Below, in pieces: positions 1 through 5,156 of a DNA stretch of 7,735 nt. The DNA is from an uncultured Oscillospiraceae bacterium (GTDB taxonomy: Bacteria > Bacillota > Clostridia > Oscillospirales > Oscillospiraceae): contig CAKTPO010000038.1 of NCBI GenBank assembly GCA_934591845.1, forward strand, positions 1 to 7,735. Reading direction: 5' to 3'. Made by a program: the position numbers and the translations under genes. Each line of letters opens with the position of its first letter. The stretch's first letter is position 1. The notes under the pieces were generated by a model that saw only the letters and a program-made list of their open reading frames with translations, had not been told where the DNA came from and did no database searches.

Positions 1-15
1 TTCTTGACATGAACA

Positions 16-72
16 ATGCTCCCTTCGTGATTGACAGTGTTTTTATTTCACTGTCTCTCATAAAGGGAGCAT
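16..72. repeat. Nested imperfect palindrome (long hairpin)
   Basis: The outer arms ATGCTCCCTT (16-25) and AAGGGAGCAT (63-72) are perfect 10-base complements. The inner arms GACAGTG (33-39) and CACTGTC (49-55) are perfect 7-base complements around a 9-base T-rich loop. The linkers 26-32 and 56-62 add three Watson-Crick pairs and one G-T pair, so the whole element folds as a 24-position stem with three mismatches. It lies about 35 bases past the tRNA-Tyr 3' end. Neither strand has a T-run after the stem, so it is not a standard rho-independent terminator. It could be a dispersed palindromic repeat, a small MITE-like element, or a terminator or processing structure for the tRNA transcript. The fold is seen directly; its role is unknown. 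Confidence 0.6.
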
Positions 73-106
73 ATCACACAGGGAAAAAGTTCGGATTTCT
101 TTCGTT

Positions 107-191
107 TGGTGGGGGAAGGTGGATTCGAACCACCGAAGCTATAAGCAGCAGATTTACAGTCTGTCCCCTTTGGCCACTCGGGAATTCCCCC
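107..191 (-). tRNA. tRNA-Tyr (anticodon GUA), CCA encoded
   Basis: This 85-nt class II tRNA is read on the minus strand. The acceptor stem GGGGGAA (185-191) pairs with TTCCCCC (111-117), followed by discriminator A and encoded CCA. The anticodon loop CTGTAAA carries GUA. The variable arm is long, with a short GCT/AGC stem, as expected for bacterial tRNA-Tyr. The T arm is GGTGG-TTCGAAT-CCACC. The outermost anticodon-stem position looks like an A-C mismatch. It follows tRNA-Thr after 21 bases and is probably co-transcribed with it. Confidence 0.96.
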
Positions 192-212
192 ATGTTTACT
201 TTTGCTTTCGTG

Positions 213-288
213 TGGAGCCGGTAGACGGACTCGAACCCCCGACCTGCTGATTACAAATCAGCTGCTCTACCAACTGAGCTATACCGGC
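213..288 (-). tRNA. tRNA-Thr (anticodon UGU), CCA encoded
   Basis: This is a 76-nt tRNA on the minus strand. The acceptor stem GCCGGTA pairs with TACCGGC, followed by discriminator T and encoded CCA. The D arm is GCTC-AGTTGGTA-GAGC. The anticodon stem-loop GCTGA-TTTGTAA-TCAGC gives UGU, which decodes threonine. The T arm is GGGGG-TTCGAGT-CCGTC and contains a G-U pair and a central G-G mismatch, slightly unusual in an otherwise standard tRNA. It is the first gene of a Thr-Tyr pair driven by the promoter at 317-344. Confidence 0.96.
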
Positions 289-316
289 AGGCGTTGTGCT
301 CACTGAAAGCTTTTGT

Positions 317-344
317 ATTATACCATGGATTTTGCAAAAGTCAA
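317..344 (-). promoter_or_regulatory. Promoter of the tRNA-Thr/tRNA-Tyr unit
   Basis: On the minus strand, a -35 box TTGACT (339-344, five of six consensus bases) is followed after 16 bp by a perfect -10 box TATAAT (317-322). Transcription would start near 309-310, leaving a leader of about 21 nt before tRNA-Thr. This is the form expected of a strong sigma-A stable RNA promoter. Confidence 0.85.
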
Positions 345-447
345 GAGGTTTTTGCGAAAAAGCAGACTTTTCTCCCACCGTATCTGAAAAAGGGAGCGGG
401 AACAGCTGTATGGGTTTTGTTCTGCGCAAGTCCGGTTCTCAAGGGCT

Positions 448-627
448 TTAGTTGTCCACCACCACCAGGAAAATGCCGATCAGCACCAAGACCATTCCCA
501 TAATGCGGTTCAGGCGCAGCAGCACTGCCTCGTCTTCCCGGTCTTTTCCCAGGATGGATGTCAGCAGCTCCGGGAATAACAGGCACACCAGTCCCAAAAA
601 GCCCATGATCAAGCCTCTGATTTTCAT
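448..627 (-). CDS. Small two-helix membrane protein, unknown function
   Basis: The gene encodes 59 residues. The ATG at 627 is chosen because AAGGAG lies 7 bases upstream; an in-frame start at 663 would run back into the inter-gene hairpin and has no such site. Two hydrophobic stretches, about residues 5-26 and 42-57, are probable membrane helices. They are joined by a charged loop (GKDREDE, then LRLNR). There is no signal peptidase site, cysteine pair or catalytic motif. The protein ends with two polar residues (DN) right after helix 2. It is the last gene downstream of hypA on the same strand, 67 bases past the hypA stop with a perfect hairpin between. I do not recognise a named family. The ribosome binding site and clean two-helix pattern argue for a real gene. 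Any link to nickel or redox work is only suggested by position. Confidence 0.7.
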   Translation of the reverse strand: MKIRGLIMGFLGLVCLLFPELLTSILGKDREDEAVLLRLNRIMGMVLVLIGIFLVVVDN

Positions 628-648
628 ATCCTCGCTCCTTCTCCTTGT

Positions 649-688
649 GGCGCACCGCTCCAAATTCCCAGTTAAGGAGCGGTGCGCC
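649..688 (-). other. Perfect 13-bp hairpin between hypA and the small membrane gene
   Basis: GGCGCACCGCTCC (649-661) is the exact reverse complement of GGAGCGGTGCGCC (676-688), around a 14-base loop. On the transcribed minus strand the hairpin begins 6 nt after the hypA stop and ends about 10 nt before the AAGGAG of the next gene. No T-run follows, so it is more likely an mRNA-stabilising or processing hairpin, or a translation modulator, than an intrinsic terminator. Confidence 0.7.
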
Positions 689-694
689 CAACGC

Positions 695-1039
695 TTATTC
701 TACGGCTATTTCTTTGATTTCCAGCTCGTTTCCCTGCTGCAAATAGGTCCTGTCGCTGCCGCAATGGGGGCAGATTTTGCCCTGGGGGACCGTATCGTAG
801 GTTTTCCCGCAGTTTTCGCAATAGGTAACGGCGTGAATCGGCTCCCAGAGGAGCTGACAGTCCTCCAGCATGGGAGTCCGCTTACAGTTCCAGTTCCACA
901 CATCGATCAGGTAGTCGGGGATCACGGTGGACACTTCTCCGATCATCAGTGTCACCCGGGCAACCCGGCTGGCCTGGTTTTCCTCCGCGATTTTCACCAC
1001 CTGATCCGCGATGTGGAATACAACACCCAGCTCGTGCAT
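695..1039 (-). CDS. hypA: HypA, nickel metallochaperone / hydrogenase maturation factor
   Basis: This 114-residue protein is the usual HypA length. The family delivers Ni2+, together with the GTPase HypB, to the large subunit of [NiFe]-hydrogenase; some members serve other nickel enzymes. It starts with the conserved M-H-E, in which the N-terminal amine and His2 help bind nickel. It then has the family segment VTLMIGEVS (about 29-37). The zinc site consists of two CxxC pairs, C74/C77 and C90/C93. The C-terminus (GNELEIKEIAVE) matches the family ending. The start at 1039 shares its A with the TGA stop of the upstream flavoprotein gene (TGATG), which implies translational coupling. Its partner hypB is the first gene of the same operon. 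No hydrogenase structural gene is present in the window, so the client enzyme is unknown. Confidence 0.95.
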   Translation of the reverse strand: MHELGVVFHIADQVVKIAEENQASRVARVTLMIGEVSTVIPDYLIDVWNWNCKRTPMLEDCQLLWEPIHAVTYCENCGKTYDTVPQGKICPHCGSDRTYLQQGNELEIKEIAVE

Positions 1040-3909
1040 CAGTCTTTCTTTCCGCCAAGCTTTGTGACGATGGTCTGGCCCAGCCGCTTTCCGGCCATGG
1101 GCAGGATGCCCTTGAGCTTATCCTCGGCCTTCATCATCTTGGAGCATTCGGGGTGGTCCCGCTTCAGGTGGATGGCATCAAAGACACATTTGGTGGTGCA
1201 TACGCCGCAGCCGATGCACTTATTGGGGTCGACCCAGCTGGCGCCGCAGCCCAGGCACCGGGCGGTCTCGATTTTTACCTGCTCGGCGGTCAAGGTCTTG
1301 TGGGCATCCCGGAAGGAATACTTGGGGATCCGCTCGTCCATGCCTGCCTCCTGGCGTCCGGCGTGGTCGTAGCACTCCACATAGAAATTGTCCTTATCCA
1401 GCATGATGAAGTCCCGGCGGTTCCGGCCAATTTTCAGGTCCGCGCCCTTATGGACATACCGGTGCAAAGACTCGGCGGCGCACTTGCCCTCCTCGATGGC
1501 ATCAATGGCAAACTTGGGTCCGTGGTACACATCGCCGCCTACAAAGATGTCCGGCTCGGCGGTCTGATAGGTCAGGGGGTCCGCCACAGGGTAATTTCCT
1601 CTGTGGAATTCCACCTTGGTTCCCTCCAAGAGGTCGCCCCACTGGATGGCCTGGCCGATGGCGAAGACCACATGATCGGCTTTCAACTCCATGGTTTCAT
1701 GTTCATCATAAAGGGGCGCAAAGCGGCCGGTTTCCGGGTCGATGGTTCGCAGGCACTTCTTAAAGACGATGGCACTGACGCGGCCGTTTTCGTCCACTTT
1801 CAGTTCCTTGGGGCCCCAGCTGTTTTGGATGTCGATGCCCTCTTCCAAAGTCTCGGCAATTTCATTTCCGGAGGCGGGCATGGTTGCCCGGTCTTCAAGG
1901 CACACCATGGAAACCTTGGCGGCACCGAAACGCTTGGCAGTCTTGGCGCAGTCTACGGCCACGTTGCCGCCGCCGACCACTACCACGTCACCGTCCATGG
2001 TCTGGTTCTCATCTTCCAGGGCCTTGTGCAGGAACTCCACAGCGATGGAAGTACCCAGCGCATCCTCATTGGCCACACCGGGACGGCGGCCACCCTGGCA
2101 GCCGATGGCGATATAGAAGGCCTCAAAGCCCTGTTCCCGCAGCTGCTGGATGGTCACATCCTTGCCCACTTCCACACCGCAGCGGATCTCCACGCCCAGC
2201 TCCCGGATGACCTGGATCTCCGCATCGATGATGTTCTTTTCCAGCTTGAAAGAGGGAATGCCATAGGTCAGCATACCGCCGGGCTTCTGGCTCTTTTCAA
2301 ACACCGTGGGCTTATAGCCCTTGGTTGCCAGATAGTAAGCGGCGGACAGGCCCGCGGGGCCGGAGCCGATAATGGCGATTTTCTGCGCCCACTTTTCCAG
2401 ACGGCTGGAAGCAATGACCACCGGAGGAATATAGCGGGTCTCGGCATTCAAGTCCTGCTCTGCCAGGAACTTCTTGACGGCATCAATGGCCACGGCCTCA
2501 TCTATGGTACCCCGGGTGCAGGCTTCCTCACAGCGTTTGTTGCAGATACGGCCACAGACCGCCGGGAAAGGATTGTCCTTTTTGATCAGGGCCAGAGCCT
2601 CCTGGTACTTGCCCTGGGCCGCCAGTTTCAGGTACCCCTGGACTGCCACGTGGGCAGGACAGGCGGTCTTGCAGGGGGCGGTACCCTTGTCATAGCAGTT
2701 TTTCCGGTTGTTGTCCCGGTAGTCCGGGTCCCAATGCTCAGGGCCCCAGGAAATGGCGTTGGGCAGCTCGTGCTTGGGGTACTCCACGGTATTGCCTTCC
2801 TTATCGCAGAGCTTCTGGCCCAGCTTGACGGCACCGGCGGGGCAATACTCCACGCACTTGCCGCAGGCCACGCACTTGCTGCGCTCCACCTCGGCGGTAT
2901 AGGCAGACCGGGACAGATTGGGGGTATTGAACAGCTGAGAGGTTCTCAGGGCGTTGCAGATCTGCACATTGCAGTTGCAGATGCCGAAAATCTTATTCTC
3001 GCCGTCAATATTGGTGATCTGGTGGACAAAGCCGTTTTCCTCGGCTTTCCGCAGGATCTCCATGGCTTCTTCATAAGTAATGTCGTGGCCCTTGCCGGTT
3101 TCCCGGCAGTAGTCGGCAAAGTCACCCACGCCGATGCACCAGGAGGCGGGGTCATCGGCACAGCCCTCCCCCATAACGCCCCGGCTGGCCCGGCAGGAAC
3201 ACTGGGCAACACCGATGTGGCCCTCATACTTTTTGAGCCAGTAGGACAGATGCTCAATATCCAGGCTCTCATTTTCCATGGGAATGGCCTTTTCCACGGG
3301 AATGACGTGCATACCCACGCCGCCGCCACCGGGGGGCATCAGGTGGGTCTTGCCCGCCAAGGGGATATAGGTCATGCGCTCAAAGAAGGTGGCCAGTTCC
3401 GGATGGTCCTGGAGCCGCTTGTTGTAGGGGATCTCCCCCCGCTCATTGTAGCAGGGAATCTCACCGCTGCCGCTCTGGTCGATGTTCATCAGCTCCGCAG
3501 AGCCAGGGACGAACATGGGTACAAAGTACCGCCGCTCAGACTGGGGGGCGGTGCGGCCATTGTGGTCATAGTGGTAGCCGTAGTCATATTCCAGCATTCC
3601 AAGGAACGCCAGTTCGTCCAGCACCTCCTGGAAATGCTGCTTGTCTTCCTCCTGAACCTTGCACATTTTCCACAGCTCCGGGACGGTGTGGGGCTTGCGG
3701 ACTTTCATGGCCAGCAGAATGTCACACATTTCATCGGTGAGGATGGCTTCCAGACCCCAGTATTCCGGGTCATTGGAGCTGACGCTTCCCAGCTTGTGGG
3801 CCACCACATCGGTGATCATTTTGCCCACTTTCAATACCTTTTCCCGGGGTGCGGGGTCGCCCTTGGCTTTCGGCTCAAAGGCACGACGTTTCAGTTCCTG
3901 ATCAATCAT
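1039..3909 (-). CDS. Multi-cluster Fe-S flavoprotein, GltD/NfnB-type NAD(P)H oxidoreductase
   Basis: This large soluble redox protein has 956 residues; a plain GltD is about 450-500. Domains in order: residues 1-230 have no cofactor motif, with a possible winged-helix-like stretch near 75-110. Residues 237-317 are a cysteine-rich module (CSC at 237/239, C250, C258, C268, then CNCNVQIC 311-317). A ferredoxin motif CxxCxxCxxxCP follows at C346/349/352/356. A GltD-type N-terminal Fe-S domain spans about 405-464 (C405, C413, C417; C452, C456, C460, C464). The FAD Rossmann motif GSGPAG is at 515-520, with GG at 544-545. The NAD(P) Rossmann motif GGGNVA is at 646-651, and GGD at 791-793. A C-terminal ferredoxin module has C885, C888, C898, C901, C904 and C908. 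The family passes electrons between NAD(P)H, FAD and Fe-S clusters, and relatives include glutamate synthase small subunit and NfnB. There is no glutamate synthase large subunit here. GGGAG lies 7 bases before the ATG. The gene sits between hypB and hypA, so a hydrogenase-linked or nickel-linked role is likely but unproven. Confidence 0.9.
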   Translation of the reverse strand: MIDQELKRRAFEPKAKGDPAPREKVLKVGKMITDVVAHKLGSVSSNDPEYWGLEAILTDEMCDILLAMKVRKPHTVPELWKMCKVQEEDKQHFQEVLDELAFLGMLEYDYGYHYDHNGRTAPQSERRYFVPMFVPGSAELMNIDQSGSGEIPCYNERGEIPYNKRLQDHPELATFFERMTYIPLAGKTHLMPPGGGGVGMHVIPVEKAIPMENESLDIEHLSYWLKKYEGHIGVAQCSCRASRGVMGEGCADDPASWCIGVGDFADYCRETGKGHDITYEEAMEILRKAEENGFVHQITNIDGENKIFGICNCNVQICNALRTSQLFNTPNLSRSAYTAEVERSKCVACGKCVEYCPAGAVKLGQKLCDKEGNTVEYPKHELPNAISWGPEHWDPDYRDNNRKNCYDKGTAPCKTACPAHVAVQGYLKLAAQGKYQEALALIKKDNPFPAVCGRICNKRCEEACTRGTIDEAVAIDAVKKFLAEQDLNAETRYIPPVVIASSRLEKWAQKIAIIGSGPAGLSAAYYLATKGYKPTVFEKSQKPGGMLTYGIPSFKLEKNIIDAEIQVIRELGVEIRCGVEVGKDVTIQQLREQGFEAFYIAIGCQGGRRPGVANEDALGTSIAVEFLHKALEDENQTMDGDVVVVGGGNVAVDCAKTAKRFGAAKVSMVCLEDRATMPASGNEIAETLEEGIDIQNSWGPKELKVDENGRVSAIVFKKCLRTIDPETGRFAPLYDEHETMELKADHVVFAIGQAIQWGDLLEGTKVEFHRGNYPVADPLTYQTAEPDIFVGGDVYHGPKFAIDAIEEGKCAAESLHRYVHKGADLKIGRNRRDFIMLDKDNFYVECYDHAGRQEAGMDERIPKYSFRDAHKTLTAEQVKIETARCLGCGASWVDPNKCIGCGVCTTKCVFDAIHLKRDHPECSKMMKAEDKLKGILPMAGKRLGQTIVTKLGGKKD

Positions 3910-3929
3910 AAATTTCTCCCTTTATAACC

Positions 3930-4601
3930 TTATTTTTGTTTCCAATCCTGAATGCGCTGCTGCAGCCACTGGGCCAGGGCCTCCACGCCCTCGCCGGTCT
4001 TGGCACTGATGGGGAAGATTTGGATGTTGGGGTTTCTCCGTCTGGCAAACTCCGTGACCTTGTCCATGTCGAAATCGAAATAGGGCAGCACATCGATTTT
4101 ATTGACGATCATGGCATCACAGACCTGGAATACCAGGGGGTACTTGAGGGGCTTGTCGTGACCCTCCGGCACGGACAGGATCATCATGTTCATGGCGGCA
4201 CCGGTGTCAAATTCCGCAGGGCATACCAGATTGCCCACGTTTTCCAGCACCACCAGGTCCAGGTCCTCGGTGCCCAGCTGGCGAATACCCTGCCGGGTCA
4301 TGTCCGCATCCAGGTGGCACATGCCGCCGGTGTGGAGCTGGATGACCTTGGTGCCGGTGGCCGCAATGGTCTCGGCATCCACATCGGAGTCAATATCCGC
4401 CTCCATAATGCCCACCCTGATCTCCTCCGGCAGGGCTTTCAGAAGCTTTGTCAGAGTGGTGGTTTTTCCGGAACCGGGAGAGGACATGAGGTTTACAAGG
4501 AAGGTCCCCTGTTCCTTTAATTCCCGGCGCAGGGCGTCCGCGTCCTGGTTGTTGTCGGCAAAAACGCTCTGCTTTACCTCAATAATGCGGTATGGGTCCA
4601 T
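3930..4601 (-). CDS. hypB: HypB, nickel-handling GTPase for metalloenzyme maturation
   Basis: This SIMIBI-class GTPase has 223 residues. It works with HypA and uses GTP hydrolysis to drive nickel insertion. The Walker A motif SSPGSGKT is at 40-47, the switch segment EADIDSDVDAETI at 67-79, and the Walker B region LVVLENVGNLVC at 116-127. The guanine-specificity motif NKID is at 167-170 and SAKTGEG follows near 203-209. The G-domain metal site is present as C95-H96 plus C127. The N-terminal CxxCGC motif of E. coli HypB and the histidine-rich stretch of some homologues are both absent, so only the G-domain metal site is available. The ATG at 4601 is preferred over an in-frame ATG at 4607 because the AAGGAG directly abuts the latter but lies 6 bases from the former. 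It is the first gene of the operon; the flavoprotein gene starts 20 bases after its stop. Confidence 0.95.
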   Translation of the reverse strand: MDPYRIIEVKQSVFADNNQDADALRRELKEQGTFLVNLMSSPGSGKTTTLTKLLKALPEEIRVGIMEADIDSDVDAETIAATGTKVIQLHTGGMCHLDADMTRQGIRQLGTEDLDLVVLENVGNLVCPAEFDTGAAMNMMILSVPEGHDKPLKYPLVFQVCDAMIVNKIDVLPYFDFDMDKVTEFARRRNPNIQIFPISAKTGEGVEALAQWLQQRIQDWKQK

Positions 4602-4607
4602 AGGCAT

Positions 4608-4613
4608 CTCCTT
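4608..4613 (-). promoter_or_regulatory. hypB ribosome binding site that decides the start
   Basis: AAGGAG on the minus strand is followed immediately by one ATG (4607) and, 6 bases downstream of the motif, by a second in-frame ATG (4601). The spacing makes 4601 the functional start and removes two residues from the longest reading. Confidence 0.8.
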
Positions 4614-4664
4614 TTCTTGGCTTCCTTTTGAAAATCTAAGTGAAAAGCCCTCTTTTTATACATA

Positions 4665-4693
4665 ACTATACACGACATCTTTCCAAATGTCAA
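4665..4693 (-). promoter_or_regulatory. Promoter of the hypB-flavoprotein-hypA operon
   Basis: On the minus strand, a perfect -35 TTGACA (4688-4693) and a -10 TATAGT (4665-4670, five of six consensus bases) are separated by the ideal 17 bp. The start would fall near 4658, giving a leader of about 57 nt before hypB. The palindrome TTGCGCAA directly behind the -35 box could be a regulator site, but I cannot assign one. Confidence 0.8.
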
Positions 4694-4733
4694 TTGCGCA
4701 ACCATCCCCCATCTGCCCAAAATTACATATAAA

Positions 4734-4765
4734 TTGACGAATTGCAAGGGTTAGCGTTAGCTAAT
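4734..4765 (+). promoter_or_regulatory. Possible feoAB promoter with DtxR-like operator
   Basis: TTGACG (4734-4739) could serve as a -35 box, but the expected -10 position is occupied by GTTAGCGTTAGCTAAT (4750-4765). This holds a tandem GTTAGC and the palindrome TTAGCTAA, and no good -10 hexamer. The TTAG/CTAA units resemble half-sites of iron-dependent DtxR/IdeR-family repressors, whose consensus is built from TTAGG and CCTAA, although the spacing differs by one base. A repressor bound here would cover the promoter core, which fits iron-responsive control of feoAB. The motif is seen directly; the regulator is inferred. Confidence 0.35.
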
Positions 4766-4910
4766 CTTTGTGGACAGTGCAAAAACGCCGTTCTTTTCCC
4801 AGGGAATGTTCCTTTTATTTGTATTCGAACCATTCATACCGAATGGCCGCACTCCAATCTGTCACCGTTCCTTCGGCCCCGTCATAGAATGGGCCTGAAA
4901 TGCTGAACTT

Positions 4911-4916
4911 GAGGTG
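4911..4916 (+). promoter_or_regulatory. feoA ribosome binding site that decides the start
   Basis: GAGGTG lies 6 bases before the ATG at 4923. An alternative GTG at 4914 is part of this motif itself and so cannot be the start served by it. Confidence 0.7.
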
Positions 4917-4922
4917 TTGCAG

Positions 4923-5156
4923 ATGGTTCGATTGAATACGCTTTCTCCCGGCAGTCGGTGCCGGATTGATTCCTTGGAGACCCGGGGACCCATGCGGCGG
5001 CGGCTCCGGGAGTTGGGACTGGTAGAGGGTACCGCCGTGACCTGTCTGGGCCGCTCGCCCCTGGGTGACCCGGCAGCCTACGGCATTCTGGGGGCGGTCA
5101 TCGCCCTGCGGGATCGGGATGCGGCAGGTGTTCTTGTGGAAAGGACCATGCCATGA
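4923..5156 (+). CDS. feoA: FeoA, small SH3-like partner of the ferrous iron transporter
   Basis: This cytoplasmic protein has 77 residues, the normal size for FeoA. It is thought to bind FeoB and modulate its GTPase or transport activity. Family marks are the N-terminal basic/SH3-like start (NTLSPG near 5-10), the RRLRELGLVEGT segment, the SPLGDPAAYGI stretch and IALRDRDA before a short C-terminal strand. The ATG at 4923 is chosen because GAGGTG lies 6 bases upstream. Its stop overlaps the feoB start as ATGA, so the two are translationally coupled. It is divergent from hypB across a 321-base control region, which places Fe2+ uptake next to nickel and Fe-S functions. Confidence 0.93.
   Translation: MVRLNTLSPGSRCRIDSLETRGPMRRRLRELGLVEGTAVTCLGRSPLGDPAAYGILGAVIALRDRDAAGVLVERTMP

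Larger units (their letters stand above)
4602..4922. other. Divergent control region between hypB and feoA (no gene)
   Basis: These 321 bases are more AT-rich than the flanks and hold no convincing coding sequence. From left to right they contain the hypB leader and ribosome binding site, a strong minus-strand promoter (4665-4693), and an 8-bp palindrome TTGCGCAA (4694-4701) touching its -35 box. A possible plus-strand -35 TTGACG follows at 4734-4739, then a GTTAGC tandem with a TTAGCTAA palindrome (4750-4764). Short inverted repeats come next: TTCCC-A-GGGAA (4796-4806), CCATTC/GAATGG (4830-4846) and GGCCC/GGGCC (4875-4895). The last lies just before the feoA ribosome binding site. A -10-like TAGAAT (4885-4890) has no good -35 partner. 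I see no known riboswitch. Confidence 0.7.

Noticed and set aside
4..36. Two TTGACA hexamers (4-9 and 31-36) as plus-strand promoters
   Set aside because: No -10-like hexamer lies 16-18 bp downstream of either, and the second is part of the palindrome arm.
9..224. A 71-codon plus-strand frame running through tRNA-Tyr
   Set aside because: It reads the complement of the tRNA and the palindrome and has no plausible ribosome binding site.
373..401. CTCCC/GGGAG inverted repeat as a terminator between the membrane protein gene and the tRNA promoter
   Set aside because: The stem is 5 bp with a long loop and no T-run follows on the minus strand.
196..429. A 77-codon minus-strand frame covering tRNA-Thr
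   Set aside because: Its C-terminal half is the translated tRNA sequence, a familiar false protein.
452..1372. A 306-codon plus-strand frame opposite the small membrane gene, hypA and the 3' end of the flavoprotein gene
   Set aside because: It spans several minus-strand genes and their hairpin, has no ribosome binding site and no family features.
949..3927. A 992-codon open frame on the plus strand opposite the flavoprotein gene
   Set aside because: It is in exact codon register with the flavoprotein gene, so its stops would correspond to sense codons TTA, CTA and TCA, which this GC-rich gene avoids. Its product has no recognisable motif, while the minus-strand product has many. It is a codon-bias shadow.
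3936..4520. A 194-codon open frame opposite hypB
   Set aside because: It is in the same codon register with hypB and has the same explanation. The HypB motifs on the minus strand are unambiguous.
4889..4906. A five-codon leader frame just before feoA
   Set aside because: There is no ribosome binding site and no attenuator-like structure to give it a role; it is too short to support.
4771..4922. A metal riboswitch in the feoA leader
   Set aside because: Only short, separate inverted repeats are present, and I could not match the conserved core of the NiCo motif or any other known riboswitch.
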